Shown in pieces: positions 1 to 7,044 of a stretch of 34,534 nucleotides of DNA; positions within the stretch are counted from its first letter, which is position 1, and every line of letters begins with the position of its first letter. The position numbers and the translations under genes are program-made. Under the pieces are notes generated by a model. It made no database searches and was not told the origin of the DNA. It saw only the letters and a list, made by a program, of their open reading frames with translations. The stretch covers positions 546-35,079 of the forward strand of contig JAFEGM010000028.1 of NCBI GenBank assembly GCA_018240025.1. Reading direction: 5' to 3'. This DNA is from Verrucomicrobiota bacterium. Its GTDB lineage: Bacteria > Verrucomicrobiota > Verrucomicrobiia > Chthoniobacterales > SZAS-18.

Positions 1-1791
1 GGCCAGGAACTCGCTCTTCGCGCGATTGGCGTCGTCGGCCGCGTCGCGGGCTTCGCGCAGCGCGCCTTCCGCCCGCTTGCGCTCGGAGATGTCGGCATGG
101 AAGCCGAGCGAGCGCACGCGGATGCCGCTGTCGTCGTAGAAGTCGAGGCCGTTCGACTCGATCCAGACGAACTGCCCGTCGCGGTGGCGCATCCGATACT
201 CCAGCGAAAAGCTCTGTCGGCGCGCTCCTCCGGCCGAGCGGCTCTTCAGCCCGGCGCTGAAGGCGGCCAGATCGTCCGGGTGGAGCAGTTCCATCCAGAC
301 CACGAAGAGATCGCTCAGTTCGTCGGCCTCGTAACCGAGGATCTGCTTCCAGCGCGGCGAGAAGTAGCCTTCGCCGGTCAGCAGGTTGATATCGAAGAAG
401 CCGAGCGGCGAGCTCTCGATGAGCAGCGCGAAGCGTTCCTCCGACTTGACCAGCTCCTCGACCGCGGCGCGGCTCTCGCGCAGGTAGAGGCCGCTCTCCA
501 TGCGCAGGTTCTCCCGCTCGACCTTCTGGTCGTGGATGTCCGTACAGGTGCCGACCCACTGGGCGATGCGCCCGGCGGTGTCGCGCCGCGGCAAGGCCAG
601 GCCGAGGTGCCAGCGGTAGCTGCCATCGAGCGCGGAGCGAATGCGGTACTCCTGCTCGAAGGGCTCGCCGCGCTCCACGCAATGCTGCCACTTCTCGAGG
701 AAGTTCTGCACGTCGTCGGCGTGGATGACCCGGCGCATCGCCACCTCGCCGAGCAGCCGCATCTCGGACGACGTGATGCCGGTGTAGTTCACCCAGCTGG
801 CGTTGACGTCCTCGATGTGACCGCTGGGCGTGGCCGTCCAGACGATGTGCGGCATGGCATCGGCCAGGAAGTTGTAGCGCTCGGCCGCCTGCGCGAGGGC
901 CTCGGCGGCGCGCTTCTGCGCGTCGATGTCGCTCGTGCTGCCGACCATGCGGATGACGCGGCCGTTGGTCGAGCGCACGCCCTGGCCGATGTTCATCATC
1001 CACCGGTAGGTGCCGTCCGGCATGCGCACGCGCGCCTCCACGCGGTAGGGCGTGTTGTGCTTGAAATGCTCGCGCAGCCCGGCCTTCACCCGCGGCACGT
1101 CGTCGGGATGCGTGCGCGCCTGCCAGGCCTGGAACCGGTCGGACGGCTCGTCGGGCTGGAAGTTCATCATCTCGAAAAACCGCGGCGAATAGAACTGCTG
1201 CCCGGTCACGAGGTCGATGTCCCAGACCGCGTCGCGGGAGGCCTGGAGCGCGAGCTGGTATCGCTCCTCGCTGCGTCGCAGCGCCTCGGCCGTCTGCCGC
1301 AACTCGCCCATGCGGACCTGCAGCTCGTTGTTGGCGTCGGCCAGTTGACGCGCGTGCACCTCGACCCGGCGCTCCAGGCCGGCGCGACGGCGCAGGCTGG
1401 CCGAGGTTCGCTCCATCAGACGAGCGGCCCACAGACCGGCCGCGCCCCAGAGCGCGAGATTCAGCAGCTGGAGCGGGCCGAAGACGCGCTCGACCCAGGC
1501 CATTGCATTCGACTGCTCCCCGGGCAGCAGCCGGCTGGCGTAGAGTCCGGCACCGGCCAGGGTCACTCCGAGCAGGAGAAATCCGACCACCCGCAGCACG
1601 CGGGCAAGTCGGGGCGTGGGCGAGGGATCGCTGACAAGAATCTCCGTGTGGGTCCAATCCGTGGCCGGCACAGCGGGCAGAATGCGGGCGCCGGCCGCGC
1701 GTGCCAAGGGAGAAGTGGGACGCCCGGGACGGAGTCGGCCGGGCGGCTCAGTAGCGCGGGACGGTCGGATCGACCTCCGTCGACCACGCAT
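1..1791 (-). CDS. multi-PAS sensor histidine kinase, C-terminus cut by window edge
   Basis: The reading frame runs leftward off the window. It shows two hydrophobic segments (around 1510-1600 and 1420-1490), a coiled linker, and three consecutive PAS/PAC units. Each PAS unit starts with a phrase like SEERYQLAL or AERYNFLAD and contains an HPDD or HADD loop; each PAC part ends in a DI-x-x-x-K type sequence. The last visible residues, ANRAKSEFLA, are the typical start of a HisKA dimerisation domain, so the phospho-accepting histidine lies just outside. The likely role is a membrane-anchored sensor kinase with cytoplasmic PAS sensing; the ligand cannot be told. The start is uncertain: ATG at 1791 overlaps the rhodanese gene by 44 nt, while TTG 1707 and GTG 1671 are alternatives that keep both hydrophobic segments. 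It follows the rhodanese gene in the same direction. Whether a receiver domain is attached cannot be seen. Confidence 0.85.
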   Translation of the reverse strand, partial: MRGRRRSIRPSRATEPPGRLRPGRPTSPLARAAGARILPAVPATDWTHTEILVSDPSPTPRLARVLRVVGFLLLGVTLAGAGLYASRLLPGEQSNAMAWVERVFGPLQLLNLALWGAAGLWAARLMERTSASLRRRAGLERRVEVHARQLADANNELQVRMGELRQTAEALRRSEERYQLALQASRDAVWDIDLVTGQQFYSPRFFEMMNFQPDEPSDRFQAWQARTHPDDVPRVKAGLREHFKHNTPYRVEARVRMPDGTYRWMMNIGQGVRSTNGRVIRMVGSTSDIDAQKRAAEALAQAAERYNFLADAMPHIVWTATPSGHIEDVNASWVNYTGITSSEMRLLGEVAMRRVIHADDVQNFLEKWQHCVERGEPFEQEYRIRSALDGSYRWHLGLALPRRDTAGRIAQWVGTCTDIHDQKVERENLRMESGLYLRESRAAVEELVKSEERFALLIESSPLGFFDINLLTGEGYFSPRWKQILGYEADELSDLFVVWMELLHPDDLAAFSAGLKSRSAGGARRQSFSLEYRMRHRDGQFVWIESNGLDFYDDSGIRVRSLGFHADISERKRAEGALREARDAADDANRAKSEFLA

Positions 1792-2086
1792 CGATCCCGC
1801 CGGCCATGCTTTGGGCGTCCTCGTGCCCGAGGGCGCGGAGGAACTCGGTGGCGCGCAGCGAGCGCATGCCGTGGTGGCAGTAGACGAGCAGCCGATCCTT
1901 GGAGCCCGCGAGCTTGGCGCGTCCCTGTTCGGCGAAGGTGGAGAGCGGCACGAGTTCCGCGCCAGGGAGGCGACAGACGGCGAATTCGTCGGCCTCGCGC
2001 ACATCGATCACCCGCACCTGCTGGGCGGCAATGAGGTCGCGGGCTTCTTCCACGGAGACTTCGAGGGGCAGGGACATGGCGGGCAT
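1748..2086 (-). CDS. rhodanese-like domain protein
   Basis: A single rhodanese domain of 112 residues. The active-site loop CHHGMRS has the catalytic Cys70 in the Cys-x-x-Gly-x-Arg pattern, which would carry a persulfide. The N-terminal part has the family phrase RVIDVREADEF (residues 25-35), and the C-terminus has the usual GGIDAWS motif. Single-domain rhodaneses act as cytoplasmic sulfurtransferases or sulfur carriers; the partner here is unknown. The ATG at 2086 overlaps the stop of the upstream dehydrogenase by one base (TGATG), which suggests translational coupling. A second Met three codons in (2077) is also possible. There is no signal peptide. The family assignment is firm; the cellular role is not. 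Confidence 0.9.
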   Translation of the reverse strand: MPAMSLPLEVSVEEARDLIAAQQVRVIDVREADEFAVCRLPGAELVPLSTFAEQGRAKLAGSKDRLLVYCHHGMRSLRATEFLRALGHEDAQSMAGGIDAWSTEVDPTVPRY

Positions 2087-2910
2087 CAGTTCGGCGCAAA
2101 GGGTTCGCGCGCCGGACCATAATGCTGGCGCAAAAACCACTCCATGGCGCGCGCCGGGAGCAGGCGCTGCGCCAGCGGCGCGAGGCGGGATTGGGTGAAA
2201 TCGCCCACCACCACGACCGGCGGCGGGGAGTCGGCCTGAACGATTTCCACGATGCGTGCGGCCACCAACTCCGGCGGCGGGGCGGCGGCCATGCTCTTCT
2301 CCATGGCCTGCCAGGCGTCGCGCGCGGCGGGCTCGGCGACTGCCGCAGCGGCCGCGTCCATCGGGCGATTGAAGTCGGTTCGGATGTCGCCGGGCTGCAC
2401 GTCGGTCCAGGCGATCTCCGGCGCCTCCAGCCGCAGGGTCGCGGTCAGGCTGGCCAGGGCGGCCTTGGCGGCGGAATACGCGGCCATGAATGGGATCGGC
2501 AGACGCACGGCGAGCGACGTGACATTGACCACGCGCGGGCGGGCCGATTTCCGCAGGTGCGGCGCGAACTGGCGGATGAGGTCGAGCGGCGCGTGCACCA
2601 GCAATTCGAACTGCGCGCGCAGATCGTCGGCCGGCAGTTCCAGCAGCGGACCGAAGCGGCCGTCGCCGGCGTTGTTGATGAGGACGTCGATGCCTTTGGC
2701 CGCGCGCAGGAAGGCGTCGACGCATTCCCGCCGCGAGCGTGCGTCGCCGGCCTCCAGCGCCAGGCCGTGGAAATGCGGCAGGTCGCGAGGCAGCCGCTCG
2801 AGCGAGCGCGAGGTGCCCCAGACCTCGCAGCCGGCGGCGCAGAGCGCGTGCGCCGTGGCCAGGCCGATGCCGGCACTGGCGCCGGTGAGCAGGACGCGGG
2901 GACGGGACAT
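2086..2910 (-). CDS. short-chain dehydrogenase/reductase (SDR)
   Basis: A classical SDR of 274 residues. The cofactor-binding motif TGASAGIG is at residues 9-16, the NNAG motif at 79-82, and the catalytic Ser132, Tyr145 and Lys149 form the S...YxxxK signature (YSAAK). It should be an NAD(P)H-dependent oxidoreductase of the cytoplasm. The C-terminal region (about 200-274) is longer than in FabG and ends in a hydrophobic/aromatic stretch, as in SDRs acting on lipophilic substrates. It lies 30 nt after a KAS-type condensing enzyme and is coupled to a rhodanese. The KAS neighbour makes a 3-ketoacyl reduction conceivable, but the sequence is not a typical FabG and the substrate is not determined. 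Confidence 0.9.
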   Translation of the reverse strand: MSRPRVLLTGASAGIGLATAHALCAAGCEVWGTSRSLERLPRDLPHFHGLALEAGDARSRRECVDAFLRAAKGIDVLINNAGDGRFGPLLELPADDLRAQFELLVHAPLDLIRQFAPHLRKSARPRVVNVTSLAVRLPIPFMAAYSAAKAALASLTATLRLEAPEIAWTDVQPGDIRTDFNRPMDAAAAAVAEPAARDAWQAMEKSMAAAPPPELVAARIVEIVQADSPPPVVVVGDFTQSRLAPLAQRLLPARAMEWFLRQHYGPAREPFAPN

Positions 2911-2940
2911 GACGCTCGCGTCGAAGGGGCTCGCGCCGGC

Positions 2941-4200
2941 TCAGATCGCTTTCAGCACGGTGGCCACATTTGCCCCGCCGAAGCCGCTGGAGTTGTTCAA
3001 CGCCAGCTTCGGCGCGCGCTCCACCGGCGCGGTCACGATGGGCACGCCTTCGCAGATCGGGTCGAGCTGCGTGATCTTGGCCGAGACCGGCGTGAAGCCC
3101 TCCTTGAGCGCGAGACAGCAGAACGCGCTTTCCATCGCGCCGGCCAGCGAGAGGCCGTGGCCGGTCAGCGATTTCGTGCTGCTGACCAGCGGACGCTGGC
3201 CCTCGGGGAAGACGCGCTTGATGGCCGCGATTTCGGCCGCATCGCCGAAGTCCGTGGCGGTGGCGTGCGCGTTGAGATAATCGATCTCGCCGGGTGCCAC
3301 GCCGGCCTCGCCCAGCGCGAGCTGCATGGCGCGGGCGAGTCCGTCGCCGGCGGGTTCGGGAGCCAGCACGTTAAAGCCGTCCGATGCCTGACCCCAGCCG
3401 AGGACCTCCGCGTAGAGGTTCTGCGCGCCACGTTTCTCGGCGTGCGCGAGCGATTCGACCACCAGCACCGTCGAGCCGCCGGTGCCGACGAAGCCGTCGC
3501 GCTTCGCGTCGAAGGCGCGCGGCGCGAGCGCGGGATCGGTCTGCGGGCTGAGCGCCCGGATGGCTGCGAAGGGGAGAATGCTGAAGCGATTGCAGTCCTC
3601 CGCGCCGATGACGAAGACGATGTCCTGCCGGCCCAGGCGAATGAGGTCGAAGGCCGCGCCGAGCGCGTGCGAGGAGGAAGCGCAGGCCGAGGAGAAGCCG
3701 AGGGCGGCGCCGCGGATCTTGAAGGTCGGGACAAGGTTGATGTACAGCGAGCCCGGGATGCCGTTGATGATCCCCATCGGCGGGCAGCGCATGACCCCGC
3801 GCGAGAGCATCGTGACGAAATTCTCGTGGGCCAGCCAGAACGAGCCGCCCGAGGCGCACATCAGACCCGTGCGCTCCGAGGAGACCAGCTCCGGCGGCAG
3901 GCCGGCGTCGGCGATGGCCTCGTGCAGCGCGAAGTAGGAGTAGAGCCCGTTCGGGGACATCGGCCGCAGCGTCTCCCGCGGGATGCGGTGGCGGGCCGGG
4001 TAGGTCCAGTCCTCGAAGTCCTTGGAGGGAAATTCGAAGCCTTTGATCGTACCGGCCAGGCGGATCGGTTCTTTCGTGGCCTCGAAATCCCGGAAAACTT
4101 CGATGCCGTTGCGGGTGGTCCGGAGGCTCTCCGTGACTTCGGCGCGGGAGTTGCCGATGCTGGTGATGAAGCCGAGGCCGGAGACGACGACGCGGGTCAT
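2941..4200 (-). CDS. beta-ketoacyl-ACP synthase (KAS I/II, FabB/FabF-like)
   Basis: A thiolase-fold condensing enzyme of 419 residues. The catalytic triad of the FabB/FabF type is visible: Cys173 in SSACASSSHA, His312 in NAHATATDFGD, and His348 in KSLTGHG. The C-terminal glycine-rich NNSSGFGGAN is at 402-411. It should catalyse decarboxylative Claisen condensation of malonyl-ACP with an acyl primer, in fatty acid or related acyl chain synthesis. The ATG at 4200 was chosen because the N-terminus MTRVVVSGLG is the family start; the upstream extension to 4251 is not family-like. It lies 80 nt after a TolC gene and 30 nt before the SDR gene. No ACP or malonyltransferase is adjacent, so housekeeping FabF versus a dedicated lipid or polyene pathway cannot be decided. 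Confidence 0.92.
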   Translation of the reverse strand: MTRVVVSGLGFITSIGNSRAEVTESLRTTRNGIEVFRDFEATKEPIRLAGTIKGFEFPSKDFEDWTYPARHRIPRETLRPMSPNGLYSYFALHEAIADAGLPPELVSSERTGLMCASGGSFWLAHENFVTMLSRGVMRCPPMGIINGIPGSLYINLVPTFKIRGAALGFSSACASSSHALGAAFDLIRLGRQDIVFVIGAEDCNRFSILPFAAIRALSPQTDPALAPRAFDAKRDGFVGTGGSTVLVVESLAHAEKRGAQNLYAEVLGWGQASDGFNVLAPEPAGDGLARAMQLALGEAGVAPGEIDYLNAHATATDFGDAAEIAAIKRVFPEGQRPLVSSTKSLTGHGLSLAGAMESAFCCLALKEGFTPVSAKITQLDPICEGVPIVTAPVERAPKLALNNSSGFGGANVATVLKAI

Positions 4201-4280
4201 GGCGAAAAACTTTTTCAGGCGCGCGGGCCGGAGCTCCGCGGAGCCGGGCAATGTGGGCCGGGCGCGCGCGATGTCACGAG

Positions 4281-5612
4281 TTACTTCGGAGTCGGAGAGG
4301 TTCGGGCCTCCCGGACGAATCGGATGTAGCGGCCGGCGATGCGGTCGAGTTCGGCCGCGGCATCGGCGGCGTCGACCGTGGCATTGATGGCGCTGGCCTC
4401 CGCCTCGAGCAGAGCGCTTTGCGCATTCAGCACTTCCAGTTGCGTGGTTTTCCCGGCCTGCAGCAGATCGTTGATCGTGGCGACCGTCTGGGCCGCCGCG
4501 CTGCGGGCGGTGGCCGCGGACGAAAGGCGACTGCGAGCCGCATTCAGCCGCGCCTGGACGAGGCCGAGATCGATCTGGACCTGGCGCTCGGCGCGTTGCA
4601 GCCCGATCTCCAGCCCCGCCCGGTTGGCGGCCGCGTTGCGGGCCTGCCCGATGGTCGAACCGCCGTCGAACGGCACCCAGGACAGGCCGAGCCCGTAGCG
4701 GAACTCGGTCACCGCGCTGGTATCGGTCGCCCGGATGGCGTTGGGATTCGTCTGCGCGCTACGGCTTTCCGGCACGGCCGTGCCACCCAGGCGCAGCTCG
4801 ACCAGCGGATACCAGTTCGCCTCGACAATTCGCTGATCGTCGGCGGCGATGCGCACCGCCGTGCGCGCGGCCTGCAGGTCGGGTCGGTGCTCGAGCGCCT
4901 CGCGCACCAGCGCGGCCGCGGCCAGCTCCGGCAGTGCGGGCGGGCCCAGCGGCACGGGTTCGGGCTCCGCCGCCCGGCTCGACCGGCCCATCAACTCGCC
5001 GAGCACCGCGGTGAGCCGCGCGATCTCGGCCGCGTTGGCCGCCCGCTGCGGCTCCAGGGCGAGGCGCTGCACCTGCGCCTGCAGGGTGCCTCGACGCGCG
5101 CCGAGGCCGGCGGCTTCGAGGCCGCTCTGCACGCGGGCGTTTTCCTCGAGCCGCCGGGCGGTGCCGGACTCCAGCGCCTGGAGCGCGCGGCGACGCTGCA
5201 GCGCCTGGTAGGTCAGGCGGGCGACGTAAAGACGGCTGGACGCGGCTTGGAAGAAGTTCTGCCGCGCCAGCAGCACCTCCATTTCGCCGCGACGGAAGGA
5301 GGGCGGAATGCCCACGTCGAACAGCGGCTGCGCGAAATTTCCCGAAGCCGCGGCAAAGGCGGTGCCCGGCCGGCCTGCGCCGCGCGAGCCCTGATAGCCG
5401 ACTCCCGCATCGAACCGCAACCTTGGCAGGCCGCGGGCCCGAAACACCAATCGTTGACCCTGGGCGCGCTCGACGTCCGCCCGAGCGCGGGCGATTTCGG
5501 GATTGCGCTCCATGACCTCGCGCAGGCAGGCGTCGAGGGAGAGCGTCTCGCCCCCGGCGGTCGGCGCGAGCAGCAGACCGAGGGCGGCCGCGAGCGGGCG
5601 AAAGCGCTTCAT
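4281..5612 (-). CDS. TolC-family outer-membrane efflux protein (second of two)
   Basis: A 443-residue TolC/OEP-family protein. An N-terminal signal peptide (MKRFRPLAAALGLLLAPTAG) is followed by LSLDACLREVMERNPEI, the usual OEP opening, and by long Ala/Arg/Gln/Leu-rich helices typical of the periplasmic tunnel. The C-terminal half repeats the pattern, with LQAGKTTQLEVLNAQSAL near 385-405. The family forms trimeric channels that carry substrates across the outer membrane, working with an inner-membrane pump and an adaptor. The ATG overlaps the stop codon of the preceding TolC gene by 4 nt (ATGA), so the two are probably co-translated. No adaptor (HlyD/AcrA) or pump (RND, ABC, MFS) gene is in the window. 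It ends 80 nt before the KAS gene. Confidence 0.88.
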   Translation of the reverse strand: MKRFRPLAAALGLLLAPTAGGETLSLDACLREVMERNPEIARARADVERAQGQRLVFRARGLPRLRFDAGVGYQGSRGAGRPGTAFAAASGNFAQPLFDVGIPPSFRRGEMEVLLARQNFFQAASSRLYVARLTYQALQRRRALQALESGTARRLEENARVQSGLEAAGLGARRGTLQAQVQRLALEPQRAANAAEIARLTAVLGELMGRSSRAAEPEPVPLGPPALPELAAAALVREALEHRPDLQAARTAVRIAADDQRIVEANWYPLVELRLGGTAVPESRSAQTNPNAIRATDTSAVTEFRYGLGLSWVPFDGGSTIGQARNAAANRAGLEIGLQRAERQVQIDLGLVQARLNAARSRLSSAATARSAAAQTVATINDLLQAGKTTQLEVLNAQSALLEAEASAINATVDAADAAAELDRIAGRYIRFVREARTSPTPK

Positions 5613-6910
5613 GGCTGCGGGCGGGTGGGAGTGCCGATCGCCCGGGCGATGCGGGCGAGCGCGGCGGCCTGGAGCGTGCGGCCGGAAAGCTCGTTCACGC
5701 GGGCCCGGGTGAGATCGACCTGCGCCTGGAGGATGTCGAGCTGCGTCGCCAACCCGGCGCCGAAGTTGTCCATCGCCAGGCGCAGTGCCTCGCGCGCCAG
5801 GCCGACATTCTGGGCCTGGCTGGCACGGGTGGCGCGGGCCTGTTCGAGCAAAGCGTAGGCCGCGCGGACCTCCGTCTCGACCGCTAACTCCTGGGCTCGC
5901 AGGGCCTCGCGTGCAGCCGAGGCCCGAGCCTGCGCCGCCCGCACGCGGCCTGGGGTGGCGAAGCCGTCGAAGAGGGTCCAGGAAGCGCTCACCCCGACCA
6001 GGAAACCGCCGAAGTTCTCGCGCGGCGCGCTCCGGCTCGATTCGCTGAAGAGCTGGTAATTCGCGAAGCCGTTGACCTGCGGGAGATTGCCCGCCCGCTC
6101 GACCCGCGGCGCGCGCTCGGCGGCCTCGGCTTCCAGCCGCCGGGCGGCCAACTCGGAGCGCTGCTCCTTGGCGCGAGCGAGGGCGGTGGCCAGCGGCGGA
6201 GGCGCAGCGCCGGCTTCGAGGCTGCCGCGCAGGCGGAAATCGGGTGTGATCTGCCCCGGCCGGAGCGCCACGCCCATCGCCTGGGCGAGTTGCAGTCGGG
6301 CGGTGGCGTAATCGCGCTCGGCGTCGCTCAGCGCCGGACGTTCGTTGGCCAGCGAGACGCGGGCGCGGGTCACATTGAGCGAGGAAACCGTGCCGGCCTT
6401 CAGGCGGCCTTCCTGGTCGTCGAGCTGCTGCTGCAGCAGATCGATGGCCTCGCGGCGGATCGCCACCGCATTCTCCGCCGCCAGGACCTGCTGGAAGGCC
6501 AGGCGCACGGCCAGCAGCGCGGTCTCCTCGGCCGTGCGGAGATTCTCGCTCGCCACCTGCACGCCGAGCCGCGCGATGGCCACGCGGCCCGAAACGGCGC
6601 CGCTCGAGTAGAGGTTCTGCGTCACCCCGGCGGTCAGCGTGTAGTCCTCCGCCCGCACGTCCGGATTGGCACCGCCGGAGGTACGAAGCGAGCGCTCGCG
6701 ACGCTGCAGATAGCCATTGGCGCCGACGACCGGCAGGTGGCCGGCCCGGGCGATGGTCACCTGCGCGCGGGCCTGGTCGAGCTGCCGGCGGGCGATGAGG
6801 ACCTCCGGGTTCTGCTGCCGGGCGGTCGCCTCGCAGTCGGCCAGGGTGCGGATCGATTCCGCCGCGGTGGCGCTGGCGGAGAGAAGGGCGAGCAGGAGAA
6901 GGCGGCGCAT
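5609..6910 (-). CDS. TolC-family outer-membrane efflux protein (first of two)
   Basis: A 433-residue TolC/OEP-family protein with a signal peptide (MRRLLLLALLSASATAAES), then TLADCEATARQQNPEVLIAR as the N-terminal helix opening. The two-fold structural repeat of the family is visible, with helical segments rich in Ala, Arg and Glu and beta strands such as YTLTAGVTQNLYSSG and VGVSASWTLFDGF. The second half contains GAGLATQLDILQAQVDLTRA, a conserved OEP phrase. It should form or join a trimeric outer-membrane channel. The sequence differs clearly from its downstream neighbour, so the pair is not a recent duplication. It overlaps that neighbour by 4 nt. It starts 134 nt after the stop of the PEP-CTERM gene; that gap contains a heptad repeat tract. 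Confidence 0.9.
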   Translation of the reverse strand: MRRLLLLALLSASATAAESIRTLADCEATARQQNPEVLIARRQLDQARAQVTIARAGHLPVVGANGYLQRRERSLRTSGGANPDVRAEDYTLTAGVTQNLYSSGAVSGRVAIARLGVQVASENLRTAEETALLAVRLAFQQVLAAENAVAIRREAIDLLQQQLDDQEGRLKAGTVSSLNVTRARVSLANERPALSDAERDYATARLQLAQAMGVALRPGQITPDFRLRGSLEAGAAPPPLATALARAKEQRSELAARRLEAEAAERAPRVERAGNLPQVNGFANYQLFSESSRSAPRENFGGFLVGVSASWTLFDGFATPGRVRAAQARASAAREALRAQELAVETEVRAAYALLEQARATRASQAQNVGLAREALRLAMDNFGAGLATQLDILQAQVDLTRARVNELSGRTLQAAALARIARAIGTPTRPQP

Positions 6911-6926
6911 CGAGAGGCGGGAATGA

Positions 6927-6961
6927 AGTGCGGATTCCGAACTTCGAAATCCGAAATCGCG
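6927..6961. repeat. heptad-periodic intergenic tract A
   Basis: Degenerate 7-bp units stand in register: AGTGCGG, ATTCCGA, ACTTCGA, AATCCGA, AATCGCG. It fills part of the gap between the PEP-CTERM gene and the first TolC gene. There is no ORF in it and no hairpin with a T-tract. It is one of five such tracts in this window. Confidence 0.6.
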
Positions 6962-7044
6962 CGGGACCCGGAACCGCCACCCGAAGACAGGAACCCGCGA
7001 AAGGCAAAGCCGGCGGCCGGGAAATCACGGCCTGCGCGGCTTGG

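Noticed and set aside
97..2034. Long plus-strand open frame of 645 codons
   Set aside because: It is antisense to the PAS kinase and rhodanese genes, whose domains are clear on the minus strand; the plus-strand protein has no domain and a composition typical of GC-rich shadow frames.
2122..4329. Plus-strand frame of 735 codons
   Set aside because: Antisense to the SDR and KAS genes; no recognisable motif, rich in Arg/Gly/Gln as expected for a shadow.
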